Positions 11,620 through 24,168 of a DNA stretch of 64,000 nucleotides are shown in pieces. Origin of the DNA: Anaeromyces robustus. Taxonomy: Eukaryota; Neocallimastigomycota; Neocallimastigomycetes; Neocallimastigales; Neocallimastigaceae. The position numbers were made by a program, and so were the translations under genes. The stretch spans positions 40,001-104,000 of the forward strand of contig MCFG01000150.1 in assembly GCA_002104895.1 (NCBI GenBank), read 5' to 3'. The first letter of the stretch is position 1. Every line of letters begins with the position of its first letter. Below the pieces are notes generated by a model that ran no database searches, was not told the DNA's origin, and saw nothing but the letters and a program-made list of their open reading frames with translations.

Positions 11620-12655
11620 TTAAATATTAGAAGAAGTTTCTTATCTACTTTTAATACCATTAATTGAAGCATAAATATCAAGTATGAATTTTTCACTTTT
11701 CACTTTTGGATATATCGTTTATATAGTATTCGTGACTATACAAAGCTATTTCTAAAACATTTGTCATTAATTCTGCATTTATATATAATTTTTTCCGGTG
11801 ATGAAATATCCTTTTCTTCATTTTCTAATAATATAGTGGAAGGATCATGGTTTCTAATAATAGTTAAAACCTATTATTAACTTTTTTTTCGACATCATAA
11901 TCATTATTCTTAGTTGCAGATGAACTTTTAGAACAACCCTCTTCATTTCCTCTTTTTCTTAACTTACCACCAAATACTACATTGATTAATTTTCATTATT
12001 TTTTATTTGATTCATTGTATTTGATACTTTTCATTGAACTTATTTGTAAGTTCATTAAATTCTGTTTCAAAAACTCGTCTATCATTATAGTGTACCATTC
12101 CTCTAAACGTTGAATACTTCTTCTTTTTCTAATAATACCTTATTATAGGTATCGATGACGATAATATATCATCATCCACGCTTAATTTATTATTTAATGA
12201 CCGTTTTTGTTTTTTTTTTTTTTTTTTTATAAATTTATTAGTAAGACCTTCAAAATCTGAAGTTGTGTAACTACAAATGATATTTTCGTAGTTTTCGTCA
12301 TTAGCTGCAAGTTGTAGAATAAAGTGCTTTAGAATTTATAATATTATTTATTTAACCTTCAAATAGTTCTATAGGTTCAACATCATATCCATTTCCACTA
12401 GTTAATGGATAAATGATATCCAATTTTTGAAAAATTTCTTTTCCTTTTATAAGAAATGGTTTCACTATTCACATTAGTATCTGAAATATCTATAAAATCA
12501 TTCGTATCAGTAGTAAAACTATTAAAATATTTATTAACACCATCTAAAGCACTTTGATAGATGTCTTCAAAAAAATTAACATTAAAATCAAGCATTTTCC
12601 ATTGCTCTACTTCCACTATTTCTTAATGTAGAAGTAATGTCTTCTATAGTTGCCA
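11620..12655 (-). pseudogene. broken gene of unknown function, several frameshifts
   Basis: Coding-like sequence runs leftward from an ATG at 12653-12655 (MATIEDITSTLRNSGSRAM), but the frame changes many times. Recognisable pieces include FEDIYQSALDGVNKYF (12398-12616), then SGNGYDVEPIELFEG, VDDDILSSSIPIIR, FRGMVHYNDRRVFETEF, FGGKLRKRGNEEGCSKSS and ALYSHEYYINDISKSEK. Stops and frame breaks separate them, and a run of about 18 T sits at 12209-12228. The amino-acid composition is normal rather than AT-driven, so this was probably a real gene. The family is not recognised. It is divergent from the broken gene at 12724, with only about 70 bp between them, which suggests one decayed locus. Very short introns are an alternative, but in-frame stops without good splice sites argue against them. 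Confidence 0.5.
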
Positions 12656-12723
12656 TAATTTCTTTTGTATATTTGAAATATTTGAATTTTTAACTGATAA
12701 TAATAAGGTATTATTATAAAAAA

Positions 12724-13352
12724 ATGGCAAATTCAATATGTTCATTTTATTATTTTAGGATGATTTATTTTCAAAATTGTCGTGACGAGAAATTATTAAA
12801 ATGTTTATCAGAAACATTTACAAATATTAATTTAATGAAATATGAAAGTTATATTGGAGTTCCATTAGCAATACCATATCGTATATCAAAAAAAAAAAAA
12901 AAAAATATGTGAAAAACAATTTTTTTTACCTAATAAATTATATATGAAATATAATGATAAATTTTCTGAAGAATTTATTAACGACGTTTTTGATGATGAT
13001 TTCATTAATTGTTTAATTAAATATAACAATTTAAGAGAGAATTATTTGAAACGATTTTAAACGGTATAATTTTATAATAAATAAAAATTTTAATTATAAA
13101 TTTATCAATAATCTTAAATATGAAAAAAAAAAAAAAAAAAAAAAAAAGAATTTCAATGATAACAATTCTATCCAGTCTAAAAGTAACTTTTATTATTGCT
13201 TGGTTGATGAATATATTAAATTAAAAGAATCTGAAAAATGTAGTAATTTAAATAAATATTATACTAATATAACAACATATTTCGAATATGATATCAAAAA
13301 TTTTTATAAACTAAACTTTGTCATTAATTGTTTAAGAAATAAAGATAAGTAA
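12724..13352 (+). pseudogene. broken gene of unknown function, interrupted by poly-A runs
   Basis: It starts MANSICSFYYFRMIYF and reads 62 codons to IGVPLAIPYRI. An A run at about 12887-12902 then shifts the frame, which resumes as FFLPNKLYMKYNDKFSEEF up to LRENYLKRF and a stop. After a run of about 25 A at 13123-13147, a further piece reads FYYCLVDEYIKLKESEKC to INCLRNKDK and a stop at 13350-13352. The pieces use ordinary codons and look like one protein of roughly 180-200 residues broken by homopolymer expansion and stops. The family is not recognised. It is divergent from the pseudogene at 11620-12655. Sequencing error in the A runs could explain some but not all of the breaks. Confidence 0.45.
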
Positions 13353-14477
13353 AATATTAAATGATCCAAATTGTATATTCAAAATTTGATACTAACAACG
13401 TATATTTTATTTTTGTTTAATGTTTCTTAAATAGATATTTAAAATTTTAAAATATATAAATTTATTACTCTAACATTTGTAATTTTTTGTTTTTCTTTTG
13501 ATTTAAACTTAATCTATTATTGTTTATATCTTCTTGAAATATTTCGTTAAACTGTCCATTATATATTATAAATATATATATATATATATATAACACAAAC
13601 AAATAAACTACAATAATAATTATAAAAAAATTAATATTATAAATCTAATGGTGGATTTTTTTTTTTATATTCAATAAAATAAAATAAAAAATAAAATTCA
13701 ATTGTTTAAAAAGGGATTATTCAACTTGTTTAAACAACAAAGAGACAACAAGTAAGAAAGACAGAAAGACTTTAACCTGACTAGTGACGATAACAAATTC
13801 TTGAGATAGATAGAAAGTTAAAAAAAAAAAAAAAAAAAAAAAAAGGTCTCTGAAAGCTTTGAGAAAAGAGGATAATTATTTCATATTATAGATTACAAGC
13901 AACATAGCTATTATTTTTTTTTTATTCAAAAGAAATATCACTTATAATTCTTAATTTAAGAACTTGATTTTTTTTTTTTATTGTTAAAAGAATCGATACA
14001 CCAAAATATACACTAAATATTAAATAAGTTTAGTAAATATAGTTTTTTTTTTTTTTTTTTTTATTTATATATTTATTTATTATCTTATTATATTTTCAAA
14101 CTTAATTTTTAAGTAAAAAAAAAAAATATAATAATATTCTTTATATATATATAAAACTATAAGTATATTATTTATAGGTAACAGAATAAATTAAAAAAAA
14201 AAAAAGTTTTGATTTGAATTAAAATGTTTAAAATTAAAAAAAAAATGATAGAATTTGTATGTTGAATATATTATGTTATTTGAAAAAAAAAAAAATAAAA
14301 AATAAAAAATAAAATATAAAATAATTAAAAAAAAAAATTATAATTACAATTACATTTTTTTTTCTTTTTCTTTTACTTTTTTTTTTTTTTTAAATGTTTT
14401 TTTTTTTTTTTTTTTCTTCAAATATATTCTTCTAATGATAAAAAAAAATGTATATATATATAATTTAATTAATAAAT
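13353..14477. other. AT-rich intergenic DNA
   Basis: Long A and T runs and TA repeats. A slightly richer patch near 13720-13860 contains ACTTGTT and AACAAGT as an inverted pair and purine-rich AAGAAAGACAGAAAGAC. No gene was seen. Confidence 0.6.
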
Positions 14478-16694
14478 TTAAAATGAACTGTCTTCAATTT
14501 CACTTGCTATTTCATATTTTCCAATTTTATTTTTTATATCATTTAAATATTCTTCATAATCACTTTGAGTAAATTCATTTCCATTCTTAAGATCTGGGGC
14601 TTCTATTGGATTACCACTATTATTACCATTAGTCTTTGGAACTGTGAAATCATCACTTAATCCACTTGGTTCTCCTGGACTTTGTACATTATTTGTAGTA
14701 CCACCAATACTAATACCACTAGCACTAGATGAAGAAATACCTAAATTATCAAAGAGTGGAATATCAATTCCAATATTAAAACCATCATCGAATTCACCTT
14801 CTGGAATATCAGCTACATTACTTAAATCACCTGGTAATGATTTAGTTGATGGAGATGAACCACCTGGAGTTGAACTTCCTAAATCACCTGGTGGAGATTT
14901 AGTTGATGGAGATGAACTACCTGGGGTTGAACTTCCTAAACCACCTGGTGGAGATTTAGTAGATGGACTTGAATCTCCTGGACTTGTACTTCCTAAATCA
15001 CCTGGTGGAGATTTAGTAGATGGACTTGAATCTCCTGGACTTGTACTTCCTAAATCACCTGGTAATGATTTAGTAGATGGAGTTGATACATTTTCTGTTC
15101 CTGGAGTTCCTTGTTCACCTGGTAATGATTTTGGTGGTAAATTAGCTGGAATATTATTAGATCCTGCAACATCATCTTCATCAGATTCTTCATCATTACC
15201 ACTATTTTGATTAGCACCAGCAATTTCAGCTTCTTCATCAGATTCTTCATCCTTACCACTATCTTGGTTAGCACCAGCAATTTCAGCTTCTTCATTAGAT
15301 TCTTCAGCTGGAGCTTCAACATTATTACCAGCAATTTCAGCTTCTTCATTAGATTCTTCAGCTGGAGCTTCAACATTATTACCAGCAATTTCAGCTTCTT
15401 CATTGGATTCTTCAGCTGGAGCTTCAACATTATTATTAGCAACTTCAGCTTCTTCATTTGAATCTTCATCATCTGGAAGTGGTGGTGGTGGAGGACTGTT
15501 TGTATTAGCAACTTCAGCTTCTTCAACATCACTTTCATCAGGTGTTGTAACTTGAACATTAGAAGCATCTACTTCATCATTACTATATTCAATATCAGAA
15601 CTATTTGGAATATTGTCGGCGCCTGCAACATCACCACTATCAAGTTCATCATATTCAATATCGGAACTGTTTGGAATATTATCAGCACCTGCAAAATCTT
15701 CTTCTTCAGAATTATTATCATAGAAATTTTCTCCAGTAACACTTATTTCTGAAATTGGAGGTGGTACAGGGGCAGGAATTTGAATGTCTGCACCTCCGGC
15801 AACTGAAATAGTTTTACCTTCTGTTGGAATAGTTTTAGTTGGTGAACCTTGTGGAACTGCCTTTGTAGCTGGTGCTTCATTTGGAAGTGCTTTTGTAGCA
15901 GGTGAATCATTTGGAAGTGCTTTTGTAGCAGGTGAATCATTTGGAAGTGCTTTTGGTGAATCACTACATGGAGTACTTTCTGGAGCTGATTTAGATGGAA
16001 GTGCTTTTGCTGGTGCATTAGTAACTTCTGGAACAGATTTAGATGGAAGTTCCTTTGCTGGTGCACTTGTAGCTTCTGGAACAGATTTAGATGGAAGTTC
16101 CTTTGCTGGTGCACTTGTAGCTTCTGGAACAGTTTTAGATGGAAGTTCCTTTGCTGGTGCACTTGTAACTTCTGGAAGAGATTTAGATGGAAGAGTCTTT
16201 GATGAAACTTCATTTGGAAGTATTTTAGTAGTAGTCTTTGTATCATATCTTGCAACATCTGCATCTGGTTCATTAGTATCAACAATAACTGTTGGAGCTG
16301 CTTTTGTTTGAGTTGGAAGTACACCATTTGTAGCAACTTCATCTGGATTTGGAACAACATTTGTAAGTTTTAATGTAGTTTTTGGAATAGTTTTAGTGGT
16401 ACTAGAAGTATTAAGTAAACTTGCTGGAACAGTTTTAGTGGAAACACCAGCTGGAGCAGCATTATTTAATGCAACATTGTCTGCAACTGCATTATTTAAA
16501 ACTGCTTTTTGAAGAGATGGGTTATTGATAAAATTTTCATTATTACCATTTTGTTTATTTCCAAGTTTATCATAATATGGAAGTTTTGGTAAACGTTGAT
16601 TATTTTCTACATAATTATTTGGAATTGGAATAGTAAATGTATTTAATACAAATAATAAAGTTAATAATAACTTGATTTGTTTGTACATTTTCAT
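14478..16694 (-). CDS. secreted repeat protein with KxLP and EEAEIAG motifs, 738 aa
   Basis: A single-exon gene. The start MKMYKQ is followed by a hydrophobic signal peptide ending near residue 21, then IPIP. Several low-complexity blocks follow. Residues about 150-300 hold KxLP/KxVP repeats (AKELPSKSVPEATSAP four times, then ATKALPN[DE][SA]P). Next come acidic copies of VAGADNIPNSSDIEY, an 18-aa tandem repeat (NNVEAPAEESNEEAEIAG and variants), STKS[LP]PG[DG]LGS repeats, and a Ser/Gly-rich stretch. The C-terminus is ordinary and charged (SDYEEYLNDIKNKIGKYEI). There is a single Cys outside the signal peptide, in TPCSDS, echoing DTPCD in the protein at 8486-10474. LPPKSLP and acidic [VI]AG[AS] motifs are also shared with that protein, and ATKALP with the one at 48769-49875. 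No enzyme domain is seen. An extracellular or cell-wall role is inferred only from the signal peptide and composition. Confidence 0.85.
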   Translation of the reverse strand: MKMYKQIKLLLTLLFVLNTFTIPIPNNYVENNQRLPKLPYYDKLGNKQNGNNENFINNPSLQKAVLNNAVADNVALNNAAPAGVSTKTVPASLLNTSSTTKTIPKTTLKLTNVVPNPDEVATNGVLPTQTKAAPTVIVDTNEPDADVARYDTKTTTKILPNEVSSKTLPSKSLPEVTSAPAKELPSKTVPEATSAPAKELPSKSVPEATSAPAKELPSKSVPEVTNAPAKALPSKSAPESTPCSDSPKALPNDSPATKALPNDSPATKALPNEAPATKAVPQGSPTKTIPTEGKTISVAGGADIQIPAPVPPPISEISVTGENFYDNNSEEEDFAGADNIPNSSDIEYDELDSGDVAGADNIPNSSDIEYSNDEVDASNVQVTTPDESDVEEAEVANTNSPPPPPLPDDEDSNEEAEVANNNVEAPAEESNEEAEIAGNNVEAPAEESNEEAEIAGNNVEAPAEESNEEAEIAGANQDSGKDEESDEEAEIAGANQNSGNDEESDEDDVAGSNNIPANLPPKSLPGEQGTPGTENVSTPSTKSLPGDLGSTSPGDSSPSTKSPPGDLGSTSPGDSSPSTKSPPGGLGSSTPGSSSPSTKSPPGDLGSSTPGGSSPSTKSLPGDLSNVADIPEGEFDDGFNIGIDIPLFDNLGISSSSASGISIGGTTNNVQSPGEPSGLSDDFTVPKTNGNNSGNPIEAPDLKNGNEFTQSDYEEYLNDIKNKIGKYEIASEIEDSSF

Positions 16695-19600
16695 AAATAT
16701 TATTTGTTTTTAATCTATATTATAAATAAATTGAGTTTAAAATTATATTACAAAGTGTATTATTATTATTATTATTTTTTACAATGCTTTTTTTTCTTCC
16801 TTTAAAAAAAGAAAAAATATTATATATACAATTGACTAATAATAATATATCCTTTAATATTTTAAAATATTAAAATTATATTATAAATATTTCGTTCTGT
16901 TTTTTATACTTTGGTTGTCTTGTTTATAATAATTATATTATAATTTTTTTTTCTTTTAAATTGATTTTAAAAAAAAAAAAAATGTTGAAAAATTATAAAT
17001 AATTAATAGGTAAAATAAACAAGACAATTAAACGTATATATTTATCCTTTTATATAAACTGAATATATATATCAGAAAAAAAGTTTTGACTTTTTTTTCT
17101 TTATATAGAAAAAAAATAAATGATTAAAAAATCTCTCTTTTTGAATTGTTATTGATTATTGATTATATATAACAATAATTTTAATTTTAGATTTTAACAA
17201 CGACTATAAAATAAAAAAAAAAAAAAAAAAAAAAAAAGGAAAATATTTTTATTTTTATTGTATTAATATTTTAATTATTATTTGACTTTGTAATACTTTA
17301 TATAATATTAAATAATTAAATAAGTTATTTTCTTTTTTTTTTTTTTTTTTAATATTTATATTATTTATATTTAATTTATTTCAATAATATAATAATATAA
17401 AATAATAAAATTAATAATATAAATAATATAATAATTTTTATTATTTAATTTTAATTTTTATATTTTATTTCAATATTTATTATTGTTCATTTTATTATAT
17501 TATATAAATATTTTACATGATTAATATATATTATTTATATGAATTTTATTTTTGTTATTTAATAAAGTTGAAATATAAAAAATTAATATATTGTACTATA
17601 TAATAATATATATAAATATTATATACATATATAAATATTAATATATTTATATTATATTTTATATAATAGTTTATATTTATTAATTCTTTATTTATTTGAT
17701 ATATATAATTATCTTTTTATATATAAAAAAGGTTTATACATTTTTATAAATGATTTGTTATAACACTTTATATTAATAATATATTATATAATTAATTAAT
17801 ATATTACTAATATACATTTAAATATATATCTATGTGAAAAGTTTAATATATATTATTTTAAATCAATTGCCATAATATATTAATATATACATTATAATAT
17901 ATTTTACTGAATATAAATAATTATTTTATATATAAATAAGTATGAAGAAATATAAAAAATTAATTAAAATGATTTATTTTAAATTTTAATTTTTTTTATT
18001 TTTTTTGAAATAAATTTTAATTCATAATATAATACGTCAATCCTTATTAATTGAATTAAATAAATAATCAATTAATTATTAAATAAATTATATATAATAT
18101 ATTTATAAAATATAAATAGATGAATAAATATTGACTAAATAAATATATAATTAATTTTTGTAACATTTTTTTTAGATAAGATTAGTTAAGTTGGTTGATA
18201 TATGAGTTCATTAGTCATGTCACGTCATGACACAGCTTGTTTACACTTAGTATTTAAATTTTAAATATCTTCAAACAATAATAACACAATCTGTCAATTT
18301 TTTTTTTTTTAACCATTTTATTCATCTAATGATTTCTTCAGAGAGTTATAGAAAAATATTAAAAAAAGTACATTAGAATTAAAATAATAAAAGTATTTAT
18401 AAAATAAAAATATTAATTATAGATAATTATATATTTATAAATTTATTTATTTATTTATTAGGTATAATAAAATTTAATTAATATTTATTAAAAAGGAATT
18501 TTTTTTTATTTTAATAATTTTTATAAAACGGTTCATTTTTTTAATTATTTTTTTATTATTTAATTACTTAATTATTATTTGTTCTTTTATATTATATTAA
18601 TAATTAATAATTAATAATTATTTATTTATTGATTTATTTATTATTTATTCATTTATTATATATTATTTAATTAATTAATTATTATTTATTCATTAATTAA
18701 TTTACTGTATTGAAATGATTATTTATCCTTTTCTTCTTAACATTTTTTTGTATTTACTTTTTTTTCTTTATTTGGTTAATTCTATGGATTAATTAATTAA
18801 TGTACAAAATCTGTCAATTAAAAATTTAAAAAAAAAAAAAAAACATTAATGTTTTTAATATTATAATTAAAAAAAAAACAAAATATAAAAAAAAATAAAA
18901 TAAAATACAATCAAATAATAGAATATACTAGTATAGTATGAATACCTTTAAATATTGAACTTTCATTCTTTTATTATATTCTATATTTCAAAATGAGAAA
19001 AATAATATTATTTTTTTATTAGCATTTCTTCCTTAAAAAAAATATGAAAAGATTCCTTTTTAAAAAAATATATATATATTAATTAAAATAATAATAATTA
19101 TTAATTATTATATTCTGATCTTTTTCTTTATTTTTTTTTCTAATTAATAAAGTGTAATTATATAATATATTATAATGTATTTATAGTATATAATAAAATA
19201 ATGTCATAATATATTATATCTATTTCTTTTATATTATATATAAAAAACTAAATCATCTTATAGATTTACCATTTTAAAAAGTCACTTTGAAAAATATGGA
19301 GATTTAATATATTATGACATAATAAAATAATATATTATAATATATTTACATTTTATTAATGAGAGAGAAAAAAGTAAGAATAAAATAATTAAGAATAATT
19401 CTTAATTAAATTAATTAATAATAAAGTTTTTTTATTATGGATTTTAATGGATATTAAAAAAACAAAAGATATTAAATAAAATTTAAGAATTTTTTTTTTT
19501 TTTGTTTTGTTTTAGTTATTTTCATTTCCTTATTTAGTTATTTATTTACTTGAATACATTTATTTATTCATTTATTTATAGTAATTTATTTAATTCTTTA

Positions 19601-20544
19601 TTATTTATTTTTTATTTATTTTTACTAATAAATTAAAATAATTATTTTTTAATATATTTTTACTAATAAATTAAAATAATTATTTTTTAATATATTTTTA
19701 AATTTAATTAGTTTTAATTAATAAAAATGACACAAATCCTTTTTTTTTACTTATAATTATTCAAAAACTTACCGTTCTAATCTTCACTTTTCTTTTTACT
19801 AATTTATATTAATATATATTACACTATATTTATAATATATTAGTAGTTTAAATATTTAATATTGTTATAAAGTTACACAGAGTTTTTTTGCTTCTTAGTT
19901 ACAACCTAAAATTTTTTAATTTAGTAAAAAAATTTTTTTTTTCTATAAAAGCATTATTTGGGTTCTCTGTCTTAATGAATAATATGTTTTATATATATTC
20001 AGATTAATAACATGAAAATACGATATAATTATAATAATAGCTATACTATAATAATTATTTTTATTGTCTAAATAATAAAGAAGTTTTTTTTAAATATTAA
20101 TATTAGAAAAAAAGTAAAACATGTTATTTTATTTAAATCATAAAAAAGATTATTACAAAAACAAATTATGCTATACCCATTATATTATAATATATTGTAG
20201 ATATTAATGATTAATATAAATATAATATATTGGTTTATACTCATTATATAGTAAATATGTTACAAAAACCATTTTATTAAAAATTTAATTTATATATTAA
20301 CGAAAAATTAATTAAAATAAAAGAATTAACAGTAGGTTTCCATTTTCTATTGTTTCACTTTATTGTATGTGGCTTATTATGAATAGTAAATTATATGCAG
20401 TTATTTTATTATAAAATTTTTATTATAAAAATTAAACATTACTGTGGCTTTGTTTAAATAGTTATATATAGCGGCCTATAGTCTTTAAATAAAAAAATTA
20501 AACTAAAAAAAATAATAAATATGGTATATTTATAATTTACTTTT

Positions 20545-20659
<115 letters not shown>

Positions 20660-20978
20660 CTTATCTATTGGTTGCATTTTTATTAAAATTAATCATAATA
20701 ATATGAAACAAATATATATATTTATATATATATAAATAATAACTTTTTTGAATAATATAAATTATTATTAATTCATAACAACAAAAATATCAATTAATTT
20801 ATATAGTAAATAAATATTTTTTTTGTGAGAATTTTACTCACTTTATAATAACAATGAAAATAACGAATGATTATATGAATCACTTGAGATTAATTGGAGA
20901 TTTAAAATGAAAAATGTTAAAATTTATAATAATAATATTTTATTAATAATAATATCTTATTAATATTTTACAATTTGT

Positions 20979-20982
<4 letters not shown>

Positions 20983-21010
<28 letters not shown>
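20983..21010 (+). repeat. (TC)n microsatellite
   Basis: Fourteen TC units, the only long dinucleotide array in the window that includes C. Confidence 0.9.
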
Positions 21011-21015
<5 letters not shown>

Positions 21016-21356
21016 AATTAAGCCGTTTTTATATTTTTTATTTTATCATTATCATCTTTATATTATCAATCTTCTTTTTTTTTTTTATTTCAAATGATTT
21101 TTTTTTTTATTAAAATCTTGGTTTTTCTTTTCTAAAATTTGGCTACTAATAGATTAGCTAAGAAATAATTGAGAAATAATTAAATTTTAATCATTAATTA
21201 ATAATAAATATATTGATTAAATGTAAAAAATAAAAATATATAAAAAGTAAAAATATATATATATAAATATAATTATAAACACAATTATCTAAAAATACTA
21301 TTTATTACTTATAATTTATCTATTTATTTATTTATAATTTATTATGTATTATTTAT

Positions 21357-21358
21357 TT

Positions 21359-21406
<48 letters not shown>

Positions 21407-21440
21407 TTATTTATTTATTTATTTATTTATTATTTATTAT
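21357..21440 (+). repeat. TTTA/TTA compound microsatellite
   Basis: Tandem TTTA units with occasional TTA units, T-rich on the + strand. Confidence 0.9.
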
Positions 21441-22722
21441 TTATTATTCATTATTCATTATTCAATAGATTATAAAAGATTAATAAACAAAACAAAATAT
21501 ATATAATAATAAATCCTTTAAAGTATAATTCCAAGTTTAAAATAATATTTTAAATACTATATAGAAAAGTTATAATGATTATTTAATAAAACAAATTAAA
21601 ATTAAAGTATATGCCTTTCTTACTTATAGTTATCAACATGGATATTTTCCAGTTCAATACCATTATTTATATCTATATCTATATATTTAAAAAGAAAGTC
21701 TTTACCAAAATTGATTATTTTTATCATAATTTAAAACACCAAATTTAAAAAAAAAAAAAAAAAAATAATACCTTTTTTTTTTTTATTTTATATTTATATG
21801 AAATTTTATAATTTTTATTTATGTTTTAATGATTTAAAATTTTCCTTTATTTTTTTTTTTTTATTTCTTTTTCTTTTAATCATATATCTTTAATATTATA
21901 TATATATCTTTTCTTTTCTTTCATTATATAATTATTATATCAAATAATAAATATACAAATAGTTTAAAAAATAAAAGATTATATATTATTATTAAATAAA
22001 AAAAAAAAAAGAAATGAAAAAAATAAAGATTTGTCTTTTAAATGATATAAAATGAATATTAATAATAGATAAAAATTAAGATTAAAAATTAAAAAAGAAC
22101 AAAATAGTAATTATTTAAAATAAAAGAAAAAAAAACTAATTTTTAAATTATAAATAAATTATTCTAATTAAAATGTTTAAAAATTATATAAAAAATATAA
22201 ACAAAACATTTTTTCATGTTTGTTCATTCTTTCTTAACTTTTTATAAAGAAAGAAATATGAAAAAATTATTAATTTTACATGATCTTTTTTTTTTTTTTT
22301 TTCATAAAATTAAAATAAAAAATAATATAAACATTTTTTTTTTTTAAAAAAAAAAAAGTTTTATTTTTCATATTACAGATTATATAATTTTGATTTTATC
22401 AATCTATTAATAAATGAGATAATGTGTAGTATTATAATTTATTTGGTTAAATGATTTTTTGTTGTTATTGTGTTGAATTGAATTTTATTTTTGGTTGAGG
22501 ATTTTTCTTTTCATAATTATAATCAATAGGTTATAAGTATAAAAAAAATTATTGACTTTATTTGTTGTATATAATATGTTTATTAATAACAATAAAAACA
22601 ACTAATTATGAATTTTAAAACCTTTTCTTTTTTTTTTTCATAATTAATTATTGAATAGGAGGTGTTTACATAATATTAAAAAAAACTTTTAATATTATTA
22701 ATGAATGATTTAATTATTTATT

Positions 22723-23211
22723 CTAGTTAATAGGATTAACAACTTCAACATCGGCATCTTCATCATATAATTCAACAGTAATATTGGAAGTATCGAATTC
22801 ATAAGTACTAGAAGTGGCACCATGACCTTTACCTCCACCGTTACCACCATTGTTACCACCATTACCACCATTATTATTTCCAAGGCCCCAAATATCACCT
22901 CCCCAGAAATTATTATTGTTGTTTTTATCCTTTTCTTTCTTATTTTTTTCTTTTTTATTGTTGTTGTTGTTGTTGTTTCCCCAACCACCGAAGTTTCCCC
23001 ATCCATTATTATTATTACCTCCCCAACCACCGTTGGTGAAGAAGTTATCAAAGAAATTTACATACTTAACATCTTTCTTTTTTTCATAGAAAGGGTTTGT
23101 GAATGTACTAAGCATAGCAGGGAATTTAAAACCACTGAATGGAACTGGCATGGTTTTAACGACATATAAAAAGTTAAGAGCAAAAATAAGTAAAAGATGG
23201 TAGAAATTCAT
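22723..23211 (-). CDS. small secreted Gly/Asn/Trp-rich protein, 162 aa
   Basis: A single-exon gene. MNFYHLLLIFALNFLYVVKT is a signal peptide, followed directly by MPVP. The mature part starts with FSGFKFPAMLSTFTNPFYEKK, then GGWGGNNNNGWGNFGGWG, a Lys/Asn/Glu-rich stretch (KKEKNKKEKDK flanked by Asn runs), FWGGDIWGLG, and GGNGGNNGG repeats. The C-terminal tail is acidic and ordinary (TVELYDEDADVEVVNPIN). There are no Cys in the mature protein. Gly-Trp-Asn repeats recall structural wall or adhesive proteins, but no family is recognised. The Asn runs are coded by AAC/AAT mixtures, so protein composition rather than a simple DNA microsatellite is preserved. It belongs with the other four secreted proteins here by its [LIM]-P-x-P start. 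The other-frame ORFs over it are shadows. Confidence 0.75.
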   Translation of the reverse strand: MNFYHLLLIFALNFLYVVKTMPVPFSGFKFPAMLSTFTNPFYEKKKDVKYVNFFDNFFTNGGWGGNNNNGWGNFGGWGNNNNNNNKKEKNKKEKDKNNNNNFWGGDIWGLGNNNGGNGGNNGGNGGGKGHGATSSTYEFDTSNITVELYDEDADVEVVNPIN

Positions 23212-24134
23212 TTTCGTTTAATGAAAAAAAAAAAAATTGTATATATTATTAATATTATTGTTTATTAATTGTTTTATTGTATTGAATTTTAAATGTATTA
23301 TTTAATATTTTTTTTAAATCTGATAATGATCCAATTGTTTTATCTAATATTGATTTGTTCCAAATTTAAAATTATTCTTTGTTATTTCTTTGATTACTTG
23401 TATCAAACAATTAAAATCAAATAAAAACAAATATTTAATAAAAAAAAATATTAATGATATATTTTGTTCTCACTTTTCTTTTTTTAAAAATAAAAAAATT
23501 AAATTATCTTATTTATTTATTTTTTTTTTATGTTTTAAAAAAAAAAAATTGTTCAAAATAAGATAATTTATATTTTTTCAATTATTATTATATTCTCAAT
23601 TAGATTGTTAGTTTGATATAAATAAAAATGTTTCTTTTTAATCTTTGTTCCTAATATTTCACTTTGTTTTAAGCACTTCTTATTGTTTATCGAATTTACA
23701 ACGACTTATATATATACAAAACTATAATTTACAAATAAGATTTCTTTTTTATAAAAAAAAAGAGCGTGAAAAAAAAGTAAAAAAACAATAAAAGTTAAAA
23801 AATTACTTTAACTCTTTATTTTTACTATATTTTACAAATATTGAAATTATGAAAAATTGAATAAAAAATTGAAAAAGAAAAAAAATACTATTTTTGTATT
23901 TTTATTGCTTTTTTTTTTTTTTTTCTTTTAATAATATTTATTTATTATTATTTATGTAATATTAAATATTATTAATTATTATTTGGTATTATATTTATAT
24001 TATATGAGAAATAATATAAATATATATATAAATAATATATTATTGTAATATATTAAATTAAATAATAAAATTAATGTTTTATATGTTTTTTTTCTTAATA
24101 ATATGAATAAATATTAAAAAAGAGAAATATAATA

Positions 24135-24168
<34 letters not shown>

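Noticed and set aside
14644-16360. Plus-strand and other-frame open frames over the 738-aa secreted protein
   Set aside because: Shadows of the tandem repeats without independent features.
22710-23169. Other-frame open frames over the Gly/Asn-rich secreted protein
   Set aside because: No signal peptide and homopolymeric Ile/Val/Thr translations of the repeat.
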